A stretch of 14,332 nt of DNA from Clostridiales bacterium UBA1389 (GCA_002305335.1 DBQR01000007.1:30865-45196), one strand, 5' to 3'; positions 6,826 through 13,364 are shown, counted from the first letter of the stretch. The notes: generated by a model from the sequence alone, not told the origin. A program made the numbers and translations.

Positions 6826-7518
6826 TCAGCTTATTTTCGAAGCATTTACCTTAATGCCGGGGCCCATGGTGGATGCTACCACGCAGGACTTGATATACTG
6901 ACCCTTGGCGGCGGCGGGCTTTGCCTTGATAACCGCGCTAAGCAGGGTATTGAAGTTTTCCTTAAGCTTTTCGGAACCGAAGGAAACCTTGCCGATGGGG
7001 CAGTGGATGATGTTGGTCTTGTCAAGACGGTATTCGATCTTACCGGCTTTTGCGTCCTTAACCGCTTTTGCCACGTCCGTGGTGACGGTTCCGGCCTTGG
7101 GGTTAGGCATTAACCCTTTGGGGCCGAGGATACGGCCTAAACGACCGATGACGCCCATCATGTCCGGGGTGGCGATGATTACGTCGTAATCAAACCAGTT
7201 TTCCTTCTGAATCTTCTGGACCAGATCTTCCGCGCCCACGAAATCACTTCCGGCCTCTTCGGCTTCCTTAGCCTTGTCGCCTTTTGCGAACACAAGGGTT
7301 CTTACCTTTTTGCCGGTGCCGTTGGGGAGAACCACCGCGCCTCTAACCTGCTGGTCTGCGTGACGGGAGTCAACGCCGAGGCGGATATGGACTTCAACGG
7401 TTTCGTCGAATTTTGCTTTTGAAATGGTGCAGGCAAGGGAAAGGGCTTCGTCAACTTCGTAAACCTTTACTCTTTCCACCTGAGCCGCAGCCGCGTTATA
7501 GTTTTTGCCTCTCTTCAT
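6826..7518 (-). CDS. rplA: 50S ribosomal protein L1
   Basis: A 230-residue L1 protein of the ribosomal L1 stalk, which assists release of deacylated tRNA from the E site and represses its own mRNA. Diagnostic segments are MKRGKNY at the start, [52 protein letters not shown] and the end MGPGIKVN (landmarks of the family). The start at 7518 is chosen over one 24 nt upstream because AAGGAGG lies directly before it and the resulting N-terminus matches the family. That ribosome binding site overlaps the rplK stop region (TAAGGAGG), 13 nt separating the two genes, consistent with coupled translation. Confidence 0.98.
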   Translation of the reverse strand: MKRGKNYNAAAAQVERVKVYEVDEALSLACTISKAKFDETVEVHIRLGVDSRHADQQVRGAVVLPNGTGKKVRTLVFAKGDKAKEAEEAGSDFVGAEDLVQKIQKENWFDYDVIIATPDMMGVIGRLGRILGPKGLMPNPKAGTVTTDVAKAVKDAKAGKIEYRLDKTNIIHCPIGKVSFGSEKLKENFNTLLSAVIKAKPAAAKGQYIKSCVVASTMGPGIKVNASKIS

Positions 7519-7531
7519 TGTGACACCCTCC

Positions 7532-7957
7532 TTAATCCACAACCGTAACGCCCATGCTGCGGGCGGTGCCGGCGATCATGCTCATGGCGGTTTCGATGGA
7601 GGCGGCGTTAAGGTCAGGCATCTTGGTTTCGGCAATCTGCTTTATCTGTTCCTTTGTTATTTTTGCCACCTTGTTGGTGTTGGGAGCACCCGAACCGCTT
7701 TCGATGCCGCAGGCTTTTTTGATAAGCACGGCGGCGGGAGGGGTTTTGGTGATGAAAGTGAAGGTACGGTCTGCAAAAACGGTGATTACCACCGGGATAA
7801 TAAGACCGATGTCGTTTTTAGTGCGTTCGTTGAACTCCTTTGTGAACATTGGAATGGCTACGCCGTACTGACCGAGGGCAGGTCCCACAGGGGGCTGGGG
7901 AGTTGCCTTGCCGGCAGGCAGCTGAAGCTTAATGTAGCCTACTATTTTCTTTGCCAT
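7532..7957 (-). CDS. rplK: 50S ribosomal protein L11
   Basis: A 141-residue L11 protein of the GTPase-associated centre, the usual family length. It has the N-terminal [20 protein letters not shown] with the proline-rich PPVGP element, then [12 protein letters not shown], and the C-terminal rRNA-binding domain ending in [11 protein letters not shown]. The ATG has GGAGGTG 8 nt upstream. It is cotranscribed with nusG and rplA. A structured leader likely to bind L1 lies in the 102-nt gap after nusG. Confidence 0.99.
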   Translation of the reverse strand: MAKKIVGYIKLQLPAGKATPQPPVGPALGQYGVAIPMFTKEFNERTKNDIGLIIPVVITVFADRTFTFITKTPPAAVLIKKACGIESGSGAPNTNKVAKITKEQIKQIAETKMPDLNAASIETAMSMIAGTARSMGVTVVD

Positions 7958-7976
7958 TTGTTTTACACCTCCGAAT

Positions 7977-8013
7977 GTGGTAAATATTTTTCGGGACTTT
8001 CCGTCCCTCCCAC
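7977..8013 (-). promoter_or_regulatory. Probable L1-binding leader element before rplK
   Basis: On the minus strand a short outer helix GTGG/CCAC (8013-8010 with 7980-7977) encloses an inner 5-bp hairpin GGGAC/GTCCC (8007-8003 with 7997-7993, loop GGAAA), joined by a purine-rich asymmetric internal loop. It sits just before the rplK ribosome binding site. In bacteria L1 represses the L11-L1 mRNA at a site mimicking its 23S rRNA target, and GTGGGAGG...ACCAC is the pattern I recall for Bacillota. No covariance check was made. Confidence 0.6.
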
Positions 8014-8059
8014 GCGGCAGACGGGAATATGGCGTCTTCCCTATGCCGTTTTGCCCGTT

Positions 8060-8590
8060 TTATAAGGGCTTAACCTGTGAAACGTTTAGTTCCACCTTGG
8101 TTTCCCGCCCGAAAAGGGAGGCACTTACCGTAGCCTTCATCTTGTCGGGGGAAATTGCTTCTACGATACCCGTAAATCCTGAAAGGGGACCGTCGATAAT
8201 CTTTACACTGTCGCCGACATCAAACTCAATCTGTACAATCCTGACTTCCACGCCTAACTTTTCCACTTCCTTGTCGGACAATGGAACCGGACGGGAACCG
8301 GGGCCTACAAAGCCCGTAACGCCGGTGGTGTTCCGGATAACGTGCCAGCTCTCGTCATTCATAATCATTTTGACAAGAACATAGCTGGGAAATTTTTTGC
8401 GTTCGATTTCCTTTTCTCCCGTGCCCGAAACTTCGACAACCTTTTCGGTAGGTACTTTAACGTCGAAGATCATGTCGGAAAGACCGCGGTTTTCCACGAT
8501 TTTGTTAATGTTGCCGGCAACCTTGTTTTCGTAACCCGAATAGGTGTGTATTACATACCAGCGGGGCACCGAATCAACAGGCATTCCCAT
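8060..8590 (-). CDS. nusG: Transcription termination/antitermination protein NusG
   Basis: A 176-residue NusG that binds RNA polymerase and modulates pausing and termination. The NGN domain starts with PRWYVIHTYSGYENKVA and includes KKFPSYVLVKMIM, VIRNTTGVTGFVGPG and RPVPLSDKE. The C-terminal KOW domain carries VGDSVKIIDGPLSGFTGIVE. The start is chosen at ATG 8590 because AAGGG lies 9 nt upstream; TTG 8599 and ATG 8596 are too close to that site. The AAGGG overlaps the stop codon of secE, implying translational coupling. Confidence 0.98.
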   Translation of the reverse strand: MGMPVDSVPRWYVIHTYSGYENKVAGNINKIVENRGLSDMIFDVKVPTEKVVEVSGTGEKEIERKKFPSYVLVKMIMNDESWHVIRNTTGVTGFVGPGSRPVPLSDKEVEKLGVEVRIVQIEFDVGDSVKIIDGPLSGFTGIVEAISPDKMKATVSASLFGRETKVELNVSQVKPL

Positions 8591-8602
8591 CTGCATCAAC
8601 CC

Positions 8603-8812
8603 TTATATTACTTTGGCAAGCCAAAGTATGAATTTGGAAAAACCGTAGTCAAGTACGCCCACCAAAACGGCTACTGCAACGAGTTCCACAATAACCACCC
8701 AGGTGCGTTTGTTGGTTTCCGGCAGCGTAGGCCAGGTAACTTTTTTTCTTTCGCTTTTTAAATCCCTGAAAAATTTAACAATGCGGTTTTGTTTCTTTTC
8801 TTTTTCAGCCAT
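8603..8812 (-). CDS. secE: Preprotein translocase subunit SecE
   Basis: A 69-residue SecE of the single-helix Gram-positive type, the essential clamp subunit of the SecYEG channel. The amphipathic N-terminal part has FFRDLKSERKKVTWP (about 14-28), with the conserved KKVTWP. One transmembrane helix follows at about 38-58. It lies between rpmG and nusG, the usual order in Bacillota. Its stop overlaps the nusG ribosome binding site. Confidence 0.97.
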   Translation of the reverse strand: MAEKEKKQNRIVKFFRDLKSERKKVTWPTLPETNKRTWVVIVELVAVAVLVGVLDYGFSKFILWLAKVI

Positions 8813-8824
8813 TGTAAATCACCC

Positions 8825-8974
8825 TTACTTGCTCTCTTTGTGAAGAGTATGCTTGCGGCAGAACTTGCAATGCTTCATCATTTCAATCCTGTCAGGATTA
8901 TGCTTCTTGTTTTTTGATGTGTCATAATTCCTCTGCTTGCATTCGCTGCAAACCAAGGTAATTTTCACTCTCAT
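8825..8974 (-). CDS. rpmG: 50S ribosomal protein L33
   Basis: A 49-residue protein beginning [20 protein letters not shown] and ending KHTLHKESK. It has two Cys-x-x-Cys pairs (Cys9/Cys12 and Cys37/Cys40), which marks the zinc-ribbon (C+) form of L33. Diagnostic residues [10 protein letters not shown] and [15 protein letters not shown] are present. The ATG at 8974 has GGAGGTG 8 nt upstream. It is the first gene after the promoter at 9101-9129 and heads the rpmG-secE-nusG-rplK-rplA unit. Confidence 0.97.
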   Translation of the reverse strand: MRVKITLVCSECKQRNYDTSKNKKHNPDRIEMMKHCKFCRKHTLHKESK

Positions 8975-9017
8975 TTGTTCGGCACCTCCATTTAATGTAA
9001 CCTCCCTCCGGCATATT

Positions 9018-9027
9018 CTTCCGGAAG
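9018..9027. repeat. Perfect palindrome in the rpmG leader
   Basis: CTTCCGGAAG is a perfect 10-bp palindrome in the roughly 120-nt 5' leader of the rpmG transcript. A related CTTCCGG copy lies 15-20 nt away (near 9038). Its role is unknown. Confidence 0.45.
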
Positions 9028-9100
9028 GAAATCAAAACCGGAAGAGAAACTTTTTATAAAAAAAGCGCAAAAATAAAAAGCTCTTTGCAGAGGTAAGGTG

Positions 9101-9129
9101 ATTATAGCAGACCAACCCCCTATTGTCAA
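9101..9129 (-). promoter_or_regulatory. Consensus promoter for rpmG-secE-nusG-rplK-rplA
   Basis: On the minus strand TTGACA (9129-9124) and TATAAT (9106-9101) match the sigma-A consensus perfectly with a 17-bp spacer. Transcription should start near 9094, leaving a leader of about 120 nt. Confidence 0.9.
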
Positions 9130-9167
9130 TAGTTTTTTTCGTAATTTTTAATTTTAATCAGGTTTTA

Positions 9168-9196
9168 TTGACAAAAACCCTGCCGGACTATATAAT
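9168..9196 (+). promoter_or_regulatory. Consensus promoter for the NTase-MORN gene
   Basis: TTGACA (9168-9173) and TATAAT (9191-9196) match the sigma-A consensus perfectly with a 17-bp spacer. Transcription should start near 9203, which rules out the longer reading frame opening at 9123. Its -35 box is 38 bp from that of the divergent ribosomal promoter. Confidence 0.88.
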
Positions 9197-9236
9197 ACAC
9201 TATGTAACTTTGCGAAATTCCGGAGAAAAAACGATT

Positions 9237-11126
9237 TTGGAAAAAGAAAAATTATATTTATTCAACATTATAAGTTCGGTGCAAAAGGGTTCGGCGGTGC
9301 TGTACCTTATGGACGACCTGGATTATTCGCTGCTTTTTGACATAGCCGAAAGGCAGGGTTTAACCAACTTCGTCTGCGAGGGACTGAAGGATATCTACCT
9401 TCCCGAAAAAGTATTATCCGAACAGAAGGAAACGCTGGCAAGCCAGACCTCCGCCCACCGGGACTACACCCGCCTTATAAACACCCTATCGGAAAAAAAT
9501 ATCAGGTGTATGCCGGTAGGCGGAGTAGCTCTGCGGGGGCTGTACGCCAATCCCGTATTGCGGGAAAGCCGGGATTTCGACATCCTTATTCACCCAAGCG
9601 ACCGGGAACAGGCAAAGCTGATTGCCGAAAAAAGCGGCTTTTCCCATGTAAGGGAATGCAAAGGGGTGGACTTTTACTATAAGCCCCCTTCCACCCGGAT
9701 TGCCGTAAAAACCGAATATGAAGGCTTTGATTTATGGTCAAGGGCGGTAAAGCAGGAAGGCAGCAATATATACGGCCTTTCTCCCGAAGACAGATACCTT
9801 GCCTCCCTGTATAACCTGAAGTGCGCCGTTGACGCGGGAAAAGGGCAGGTTAGGCTGCTTACCGATATATTTATGCTTTACTTTGCCTATGACCATCTTT
9901 TCAACTGGAACTATATAAGTGAACAAACCGATATATTAGGCATAGGCTTTTTCGAAACCAAGGTCAGGGATATGTACTACGCCCTGTTCCTTGAGGAAAA
10001 GGACAAAACCTTTGATAAGGAACTTTTCGATTCACTTTTTGTTACCTTTACTAAGAAGCTCCCCCCGAGATACATATCCCCAGAAAAGGCAAAGCTTATT
10101 AAAAAGGTAAAGCGGATTCTTGTAATAACCGGCGCGTCCCTTACCGTTTTAACCATAACTCTGCTTATAATCATGTTCAACAACAATTTCGGCTTTACCC
10201 CGGGCAATCAAAGCAAGGATGAAAGCTCCCAGACCGAAGGCAGCGCTTCCGGGGAAGATTCAAGGCCCGACTATATTTCCTACAACAACGGATTATATTA
10301 CGGGGAAACCAAAGAGGGCATCCCCCACGGGGAAGGGCGAATGGAATACTACTCCGGCGACATATACGAAGGGGAGTTTGTCGAGGGAATCCGTCACGGC
10401 TACGGGGTGTATGAGCTTGCCACTGGCGGCAAATACGACGGTAATTTCAAAAACGGGGAAATGTCCGGGGAAGGCACCTTCTACTACCCCAACGGGGACA
10501 TTGTAAGCGGCAACTTCATCGAAGGGCTTCCCAACGGCAAGTGCAAGTATATGTACGCCAACGGGGCGGTTTACGAAGGGGACCTGGTGGACGGCATCAG
10601 GGAAGGCAAGGGTACCTTCGATTATGAAAACGGCGATACCTATACGGGGGACTTCAAAGACGGCAATAAATCCGGCAAGGGCACCTATACATGGAAGAAC
10701 GGGGCGGTATTCACCGGCACCTGGGAAAACAACGTGGAAGTGGAAGGGAAGTACACCGACGAATTCGGCACCTATGAAGGTCCCTTTAAAAACGGTAAAT
10801 TTTCCGGCAAGGGAAAATATACATATGCCAAACCAGACGACGCCAAGGGGGATGTTTACACCGGCAGCTTTGAAAACGGACTCCCCAACGATAAAAACGG
10901 GGTTCTGGTGTATAAAAAGGGAGGAAGATACGAGGGCGCCTTTGTAAATGGGGTGTTCCACGGCAGCGGCACCATGTATCTCCCCAACGGGGACATCGTA
11001 AAGGGCAATTTCGTAAGCGGCAAGCTGGAAGGGGAGGCGTCCTACTACTACGCCGCCCAGAAAATAACCCAGACGGTGGTATATAAAAACGGGGAAATCA
11101 TCGAGTATAAGAGCGTAATAAAATAA
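9237..11126 (+). CDS. Nucleotidyltransferase-fold (NTP_transf_5-like) protein fused through a membrane helix to MORN repeats
   Basis: A 629-residue three-part protein. Residues about 1-280 resemble the uncharacterised nucleotidyltransferase family NTP_transf_5 (PF14907). A helical front leads to PVGGVALRGLYANP (about 93-106), then RESRDFDILI with Asp113 and Asp115 as the metal-binding DxD pair; a possible third acid is Asp165 in GFDLW. One hydrophobic helix lies at about 293-314, preceded by basic KAKLIKKVKR and followed by an acidic, Ser-rich linker. This predicts a cytosolic N-terminus and an extracytoplasmic C-terminus. Residues about 354-605 hold about eleven MORN repeats (YxGxFxxGxxxGxGxxxxxxG). 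The start is set at TTG 9237, 10-11 nt after GGAGA, because the promoter at 9168-9196 lies within the longer open frame. A SLOG gene follows after 12 bp. The substrate is unknown, and the NTase assignment is by motif only. Confidence 0.85.
   Translation: MEKEKLYLFNIISSVQKGSAVLYLMDDLDYSLLFDIAERQGLTNFVCEGLKDIYLPEKVLSEQKETLASQTSAHRDYTRLINTLSEKNIRCMPVGGVALRGLYANPVLRESRDFDILIHPSDREQAKLIAEKSGFSHVRECKGVDFYYKPPSTRIAVKTEYEGFDLWSRAVKQEGSNIYGLSPEDRYLASLYNLKCAVDAGKGQVRLLTDIFMLYFAYDHLFNWNYISEQTDILGIGFFETKVRDMYYALFLEEKDKTFDKELFDSLFVTFTKKLPPRYISPEKAKLIKKVKRILVITGASLTVLTITLLIIMFNNNFGFTPGNQSKDESSQTEGSASGEDSRPDYISYNNGLYYGETKEGIPHGEGRMEYYSGDIYEGEFVEGIRHGYGVYELATGGKYDGNFKNGEMSGEGTFYYPNGDIVSGNFIEGLPNGKCKYMYANGAVYEGDLVDGIREGKGTFDYENGDTYTGDFKDGNKSGKGTYTWKNGAVFTGTWENNVEVEGKYTDEFGTYEGPFKNGKFSGKGKYTYAKPDDAKGDVYTGSFENGLPNDKNGVLVYKKGGRYEGAFVNGVFHGSGTMYLPNGDIVKGNFVSGKLEGEASYYYAAQKITQTVVYKNGEIIEYKSVIK
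10296..11051 (+). repeat. MORN repeat array, about eleven units of 22-23 residues
   Basis: Tandem units such as IYEGEFVEGIRHGYGVYELA, KYDGNFKNGEMSGEGTFYYP and TYTGDFKDGNKSGKGTYTWK occur one after another to near the C-terminus. One unit (about residues 491-511 of the protein) is short by two residues and one (about 512-539) carries a KPDDAK-type insertion. The units differ in DNA sequence, so this is an old array and not a recent amplification. Confidence 0.93.
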
Positions 11127-11138
11127 AGGGGAGTCAGT

Positions 11139-11468
11139 ATGAGGGTTGCGGTTATCGGGTCAAGGAGTCTATCACTTGACATAAGCAAATTCATACCCGC
11201 CGGCACCACCGAAATCATTACCGGCGGTGCGGAGGGAATCGATATGTCAGCGGAACGTTATGCCGACGAGCACCGGCTTTCCAAGCATATAATCCGCCCC
11301 GATTATGCCAAGCACGGCAGAGCCGCCCCCCTTTACCGGAACCAGCGGATCGTCAATTTGGCAGACCTTATAATCGCTTTCTGGGACGGGGAATCCGGCG
11401 GCACCGCCTTTACCGTAAAATACGCCAGACAGGTAAGAAAGCCCCTTAAAATATATAAGATTAAATAA
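11139..11468 (+). CDS. SLOG-family (YspA/DUF2493, cpYpsA-related) protein
   Basis: A 109-residue single-domain Rossmann-like protein of the SLOG superfamily, whose members bind nucleotides or nucleotide-derived ligands. It has the first-strand motif VIGSRS (5-10), the glycine-rich phosphate-binding GGAEGID (29-35), the conserved KHGRAAPLYRNQRIV (58-72) and FWDGESGGT (81-89). These make a near-complete DUF2493 domain with no added effector domain. The ATG follows AGGGGAG. It lies 12 bp after the NTase-MORN stop with no terminator between and is followed by a strong terminator, so the two genes form an operon. DUF2493 proteins are common and mostly uncharacterised, so a defined function cannot be given. 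Confidence 0.9.
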   Translation: MRVAVIGSRSLSLDISKFIPAGTTEIITGGAEGIDMSAERYADEHRLSKHIIRPDYAKHGRAAPLYRNQRIVNLADLIIAFWDGESGGTAFTVKYARQVRKPLKIYKIK

Positions 11469-11522
11469 AACCGCTGTAGTAATAGTTACAGCAATATAAT
11501 AATTATAAAAAAAATACAACCC

Positions 11523-11550
11523 AAAAAACAGCGGCGCCCCGCTGTTTTTT
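11523..11550 (+). terminator. Strong bidirectional intrinsic terminator
   Basis: Six As, then ACAGCGG (11528-11534), loop CGCC, CCGCTGT (11539-11545) and a T-run to 11550. The stem can extend through A-T pairs to 12 bp. It ends the NTase-MORN/SLOG operon and would also work on the minus strand. Confidence 0.92.
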
Positions 11551-11829
11551 ATATATGCGTAGGGGCAATGTAAAAAGCCTTCCGACTTCCGGGGAAGGTG
11601 TCAGCCGAAGGCTTACGGATGAGGGGCAGTGCCGAATATGTGGAAACGCAGGAACAAATGAAACCAACACTTCGTGTGGAACAAACATTATCCGAATCAA
11701 ATTTTCATTACATCCCAAAAGGAGTTTTGTCGGAAATTATCATATAATGAAAGAAGGTAGTTTAATACAAACCCCCGTTATAACATACGGGAAAATCTAC
11801 GGGAATCTATTGAAAGGATGACCAGCGGT
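11551..11829. other. Intergenic region with no convincing gene
   Basis: About 280 bp between the terminator and the DUF3343 gene. An open frame from 11555 to 11821 encodes 88 residues but has no ribosome binding site, resembles no family and begins inside the repeat at 11571-11627, so I do not call it. A TATAAT at 11743-11748 lacks a fitting -35 box; it may be a weak promoter for the downstream pair. A small hairpin CCCGT/ACGGG (11774-11778 with 11787-11791) and a short direct repeat of ACGGGAA follow it. Confidence 0.6.
11571..11627. repeat. Probable dispersed palindromic repeat
   Basis: AAGCCTTC (11575-11582) and GAAGGCTT (11607-11614) form an inverted pair around GGGGAAGGTGTCAGCC, followed by ACGGATGAGGGG. 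This GGGGAAGGTGTC...GGATGAGGGG arrangement resembles short intergenic repeats I recall from gut Clostridia genomes. Only one copy is in the window, so dispersal is not shown here. Confidence 0.55.
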
Positions 11830-12072
11830 ATGAACACAAACTGTATATTTGTGCTGTCCTCGGTAACCTATGTTATGAAGGCCGAAAGGCTGCTTGCCAA
11901 CGCCGGCATATACACCTCCCCCGTTAAAACCGGAGAAGTAACGAAGGTACGGGGCTGCGGCTACGGCCTTGCGGTGACTTCGGGGAACAGAACAAACTGC
12001 GAACGGGCAAGGGCAATCATAGAACAGAACGGCATAAAAATATTAAGCGTAACGGAGGGAAAGGGGTTATGA
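11830..12072 (+). CDS. DUF3343 protein, putative sulfur/selenium carrier
   Basis: An 80-residue protein matching DUF3343, described as a putative Se/S carrier-like domain. Key features are the start NCIFVLSSVTYVMKAERLL and the Cys-containing KVRGCGYGLAV motif near the middle, which is characteristic of the family. The start at 11830 is preferred to ATG 11818: AAGGA lies 11 nt before it, whereas the upstream ATG touches the ribosome binding site, and family members start close to the first strand. Its last 4 bp overlap the desulfurase start (ATGA), so the two are translationally coupled, consistent with the carrier accepting persulfide from its partner. That biochemical role is inferred, not shown. 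Confidence 0.85.
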   Translation: MNTNCIFVLSSVTYVMKAERLLANAGIYTSPVKTGEVTKVRGCGYGLAVTSGNRTNCERARAIIEQNGIKILSVTEGKGL

Positions 12073-13190
12073 TTTATTTCGACAATTCCGCCACGGGATT
12101 TCCCAAAAGCAAGCGGGTTATTTCCGCAATGGCAAAGGCGGCGGCGATGTGCGGCAATCCGGGACGAAGCGGACATATGGCGGCCATGTACGCCACCGAA
12201 AAAATATACGAATGCCGTGAAATTTTGGCAAAATATTTTGATACCACCCCCGAAAGGGTAATCCTTACCCCCTCCGCCACCATAGCTTTGAATATGGCGA
12301 TAAAAGGCTTTACGGTTAAAAAAGCCCTCACCTCGAACATGGAGCATAATGCGGTATTCAGGCCTTTGCACTCGATGTATGCCCAAAACAAAATCGAACT
12401 TGACAATTTCGACGCCTCCGGCAGCGATGACAGGATAATCAGAAGCTTTGAATCAGGCCTTGAGGGGGCGTACACGACGGTGTTTATTCACGCCTCCAAC
12501 GTAAACGGCAGGATACTGCCGGCAAAGGAAATGGTTGCCAAGGCAAGGGAAAAGGGGGTTACCACCATTATTGACGCCTCTCAGTCCGCCGGACATATCG
12601 ATATTTCGCTGAAAGATTTAGGGGCGGACATAGTGTGTATCGCCGGCCACAAGGGGTTGTACGGTCCTTTGGGCACCGGGGTTATGCTTATTAATCCGGA
12701 TTTCGATATGTTCGGCTATACCGTCATAGAAGGGGGGACGGGTATCCGTTCCCTGGACAGGGAAATGCCCGAAGAATACCCCGAACGCTTTGAAGCGGGA
12801 ACAATGAACGCCCCCGCCTTTGCGGGACTCGCCGAGGCGGTGAGGGAAACAATCGAAGAAGGTTATGAGGACGACCGGATTTTTATAAAATTATATGAAT
12901 CGTTGAAGTCAATGAAAAATATAACCGTCCACGGCGGTCCCGAGTACGGCTATGACAAGTATGTACCGGTGCTATTATTTAATATTATGAATAAAAACTG
13001 CGATGAGGTTATGACCTATCTTGCCTCAAGGGGTATCTGCGTTAGAAGCGGCTTTCACTGCGCTCCCCTTGCCCACAGGACCTTGGGCACCGACAAAGGC
13101 GGGATAAGGATAAGTGTCGGCAGGCGGAACACTATAAAGGAAGCCGACATTTTAATCAACGAAATTAACCGGATATCCAAAGGTATTTAA
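12069..13190 (+). CDS. Class V aminotransferase, cysteine desulfurase (SufS-like, TIGR01977-type)
   Basis: A 373-residue PLP enzyme of aminotransferase class V, predicted to move sulfur (or selenium) from cysteine (or selenocysteine) to an acceptor. It starts MIYFDNSATGFPKS and has GNPGRSGH (29-36). The PLP-stacking His93 lies in MEHN, Asp169 and Gln172 in IIDASQSAGH, and the Schiff-base Lys195 in AGHKGLYGPLGTG. The persulfide-forming Cys331 lies in RSGFHCAPLAH. All expected active-site residues are present and the length is normal. The start overlaps the DUF3343 stop by 4 bp, and the gene ends directly at a terminator. The DUF3343 partner suggests a specific S/Se delivery role separate from the general desulfurase at 13749; no selD or selenophosphate gene is in the window. 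Confidence 0.94.
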   Translation: MIYFDNSATGFPKSKRVISAMAKAAAMCGNPGRSGHMAAMYATEKIYECREILAKYFDTTPERVILTPSATIALNMAIKGFTVKKALTSNMEHNAVFRPLHSMYAQNKIELDNFDASGSDDRIIRSFESGLEGAYTTVFIHASNVNGRILPAKEMVAKAREKGVTTIIDASQSAGHIDISLKDLGADIVCIAGHKGLYGPLGTGVMLINPDFDMFGYTVIEGGTGIRSLDREMPEEYPERFEAGTMNAPAFAGLAEAVRETIEEGYEDDRIFIKLYESLKSMKNITVHGGPEYGYDKYVPVLLFNIMNKNCDEVMTYLASRGICVRSGFHCAPLAHRTLGTDKGGIRISVGRRNTIKEADILINEINRISKGI

Positions 13191-13218
13191 AAGCACCCTC
13201 CGCTCGGGAGGGTGCTTT
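13190..13218 (+). terminator. Intrinsic terminator, first of a tandem pair
   Basis: AAGCACCCTCC (13191-13201) and GGAGGGTGCTT (13207-13217) form an 11-bp perfect stem with loop GCTCG, starting at the desulfurase stop codon. The following U-tract is short (CTTTACCCTT). Confidence 0.88.
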
Positions 13219-13250
13219 ACCCTTAAAGCTCTAAAGGCTTTAGGGTTTTT
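13219..13250 (+). terminator. Second tandem terminator
   Basis: ACCCTTAAAGC (13219-13229) pairs with GCTTTAGGGT (13237-13246) with one bulged base, followed by TTTTT. It directly follows the first terminator and supplies the better U-tract. Confidence 0.75.
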
Positions 13251-13262
13251 ATAAGCTTTTTA

Positions 13263-13323
13263 CCCGTAAAGACATACCGTAACAACCCAAACGGCTACAA
13301 CGCCGTGTTTTTATGCTTACGGG
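13263..13323. repeat. Nested inverted repeat in the intergenic region
   Basis: CCCGTAA (13263-13269) pairs with TTACGGG (13317-13323), and the stem can continue through CAT/ATG inside. Within it ACGGC (13291-13295) pairs with GCCGT (13302-13306) and on the plus strand is followed by GTTTTTAT. It lies after the tandem terminators and before the spore protein stop, and could end the minus-strand transcript or be a structured RNA. Confidence 0.5.
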
Positions 13324-13364
13324 AACTCAAAAGGAAGAATGACTGCGATATGACTTAATATGCC

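Noticed and set aside
9123..9236. 38-codon N-terminal extension of the NTase-MORN frame from TTG 9123
   Set aside because: It contains the whole plus-strand promoter (9168-9196) and begins within the -35 box of the ribosomal promoter, so it cannot be translated from that transcript.
10293..10961. Minus-strand open frame of 222 codons opposite the MORN array
   Set aside because: It is a mirror of the repeat-rich coding strand with no start signal, and the plus strand encodes clear MORN units.
11555..11821. 88-codon open frame before the DUF3343 gene
   Set aside because: No ribosome binding site, no family resemblance, and it starts inside a palindromic repeat.
13263..13323. CRISPR array or riboswitch
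   Set aside because: There is a single inverted repeat without regular spacer-repeat units, and no known riboswitch core was recognised.
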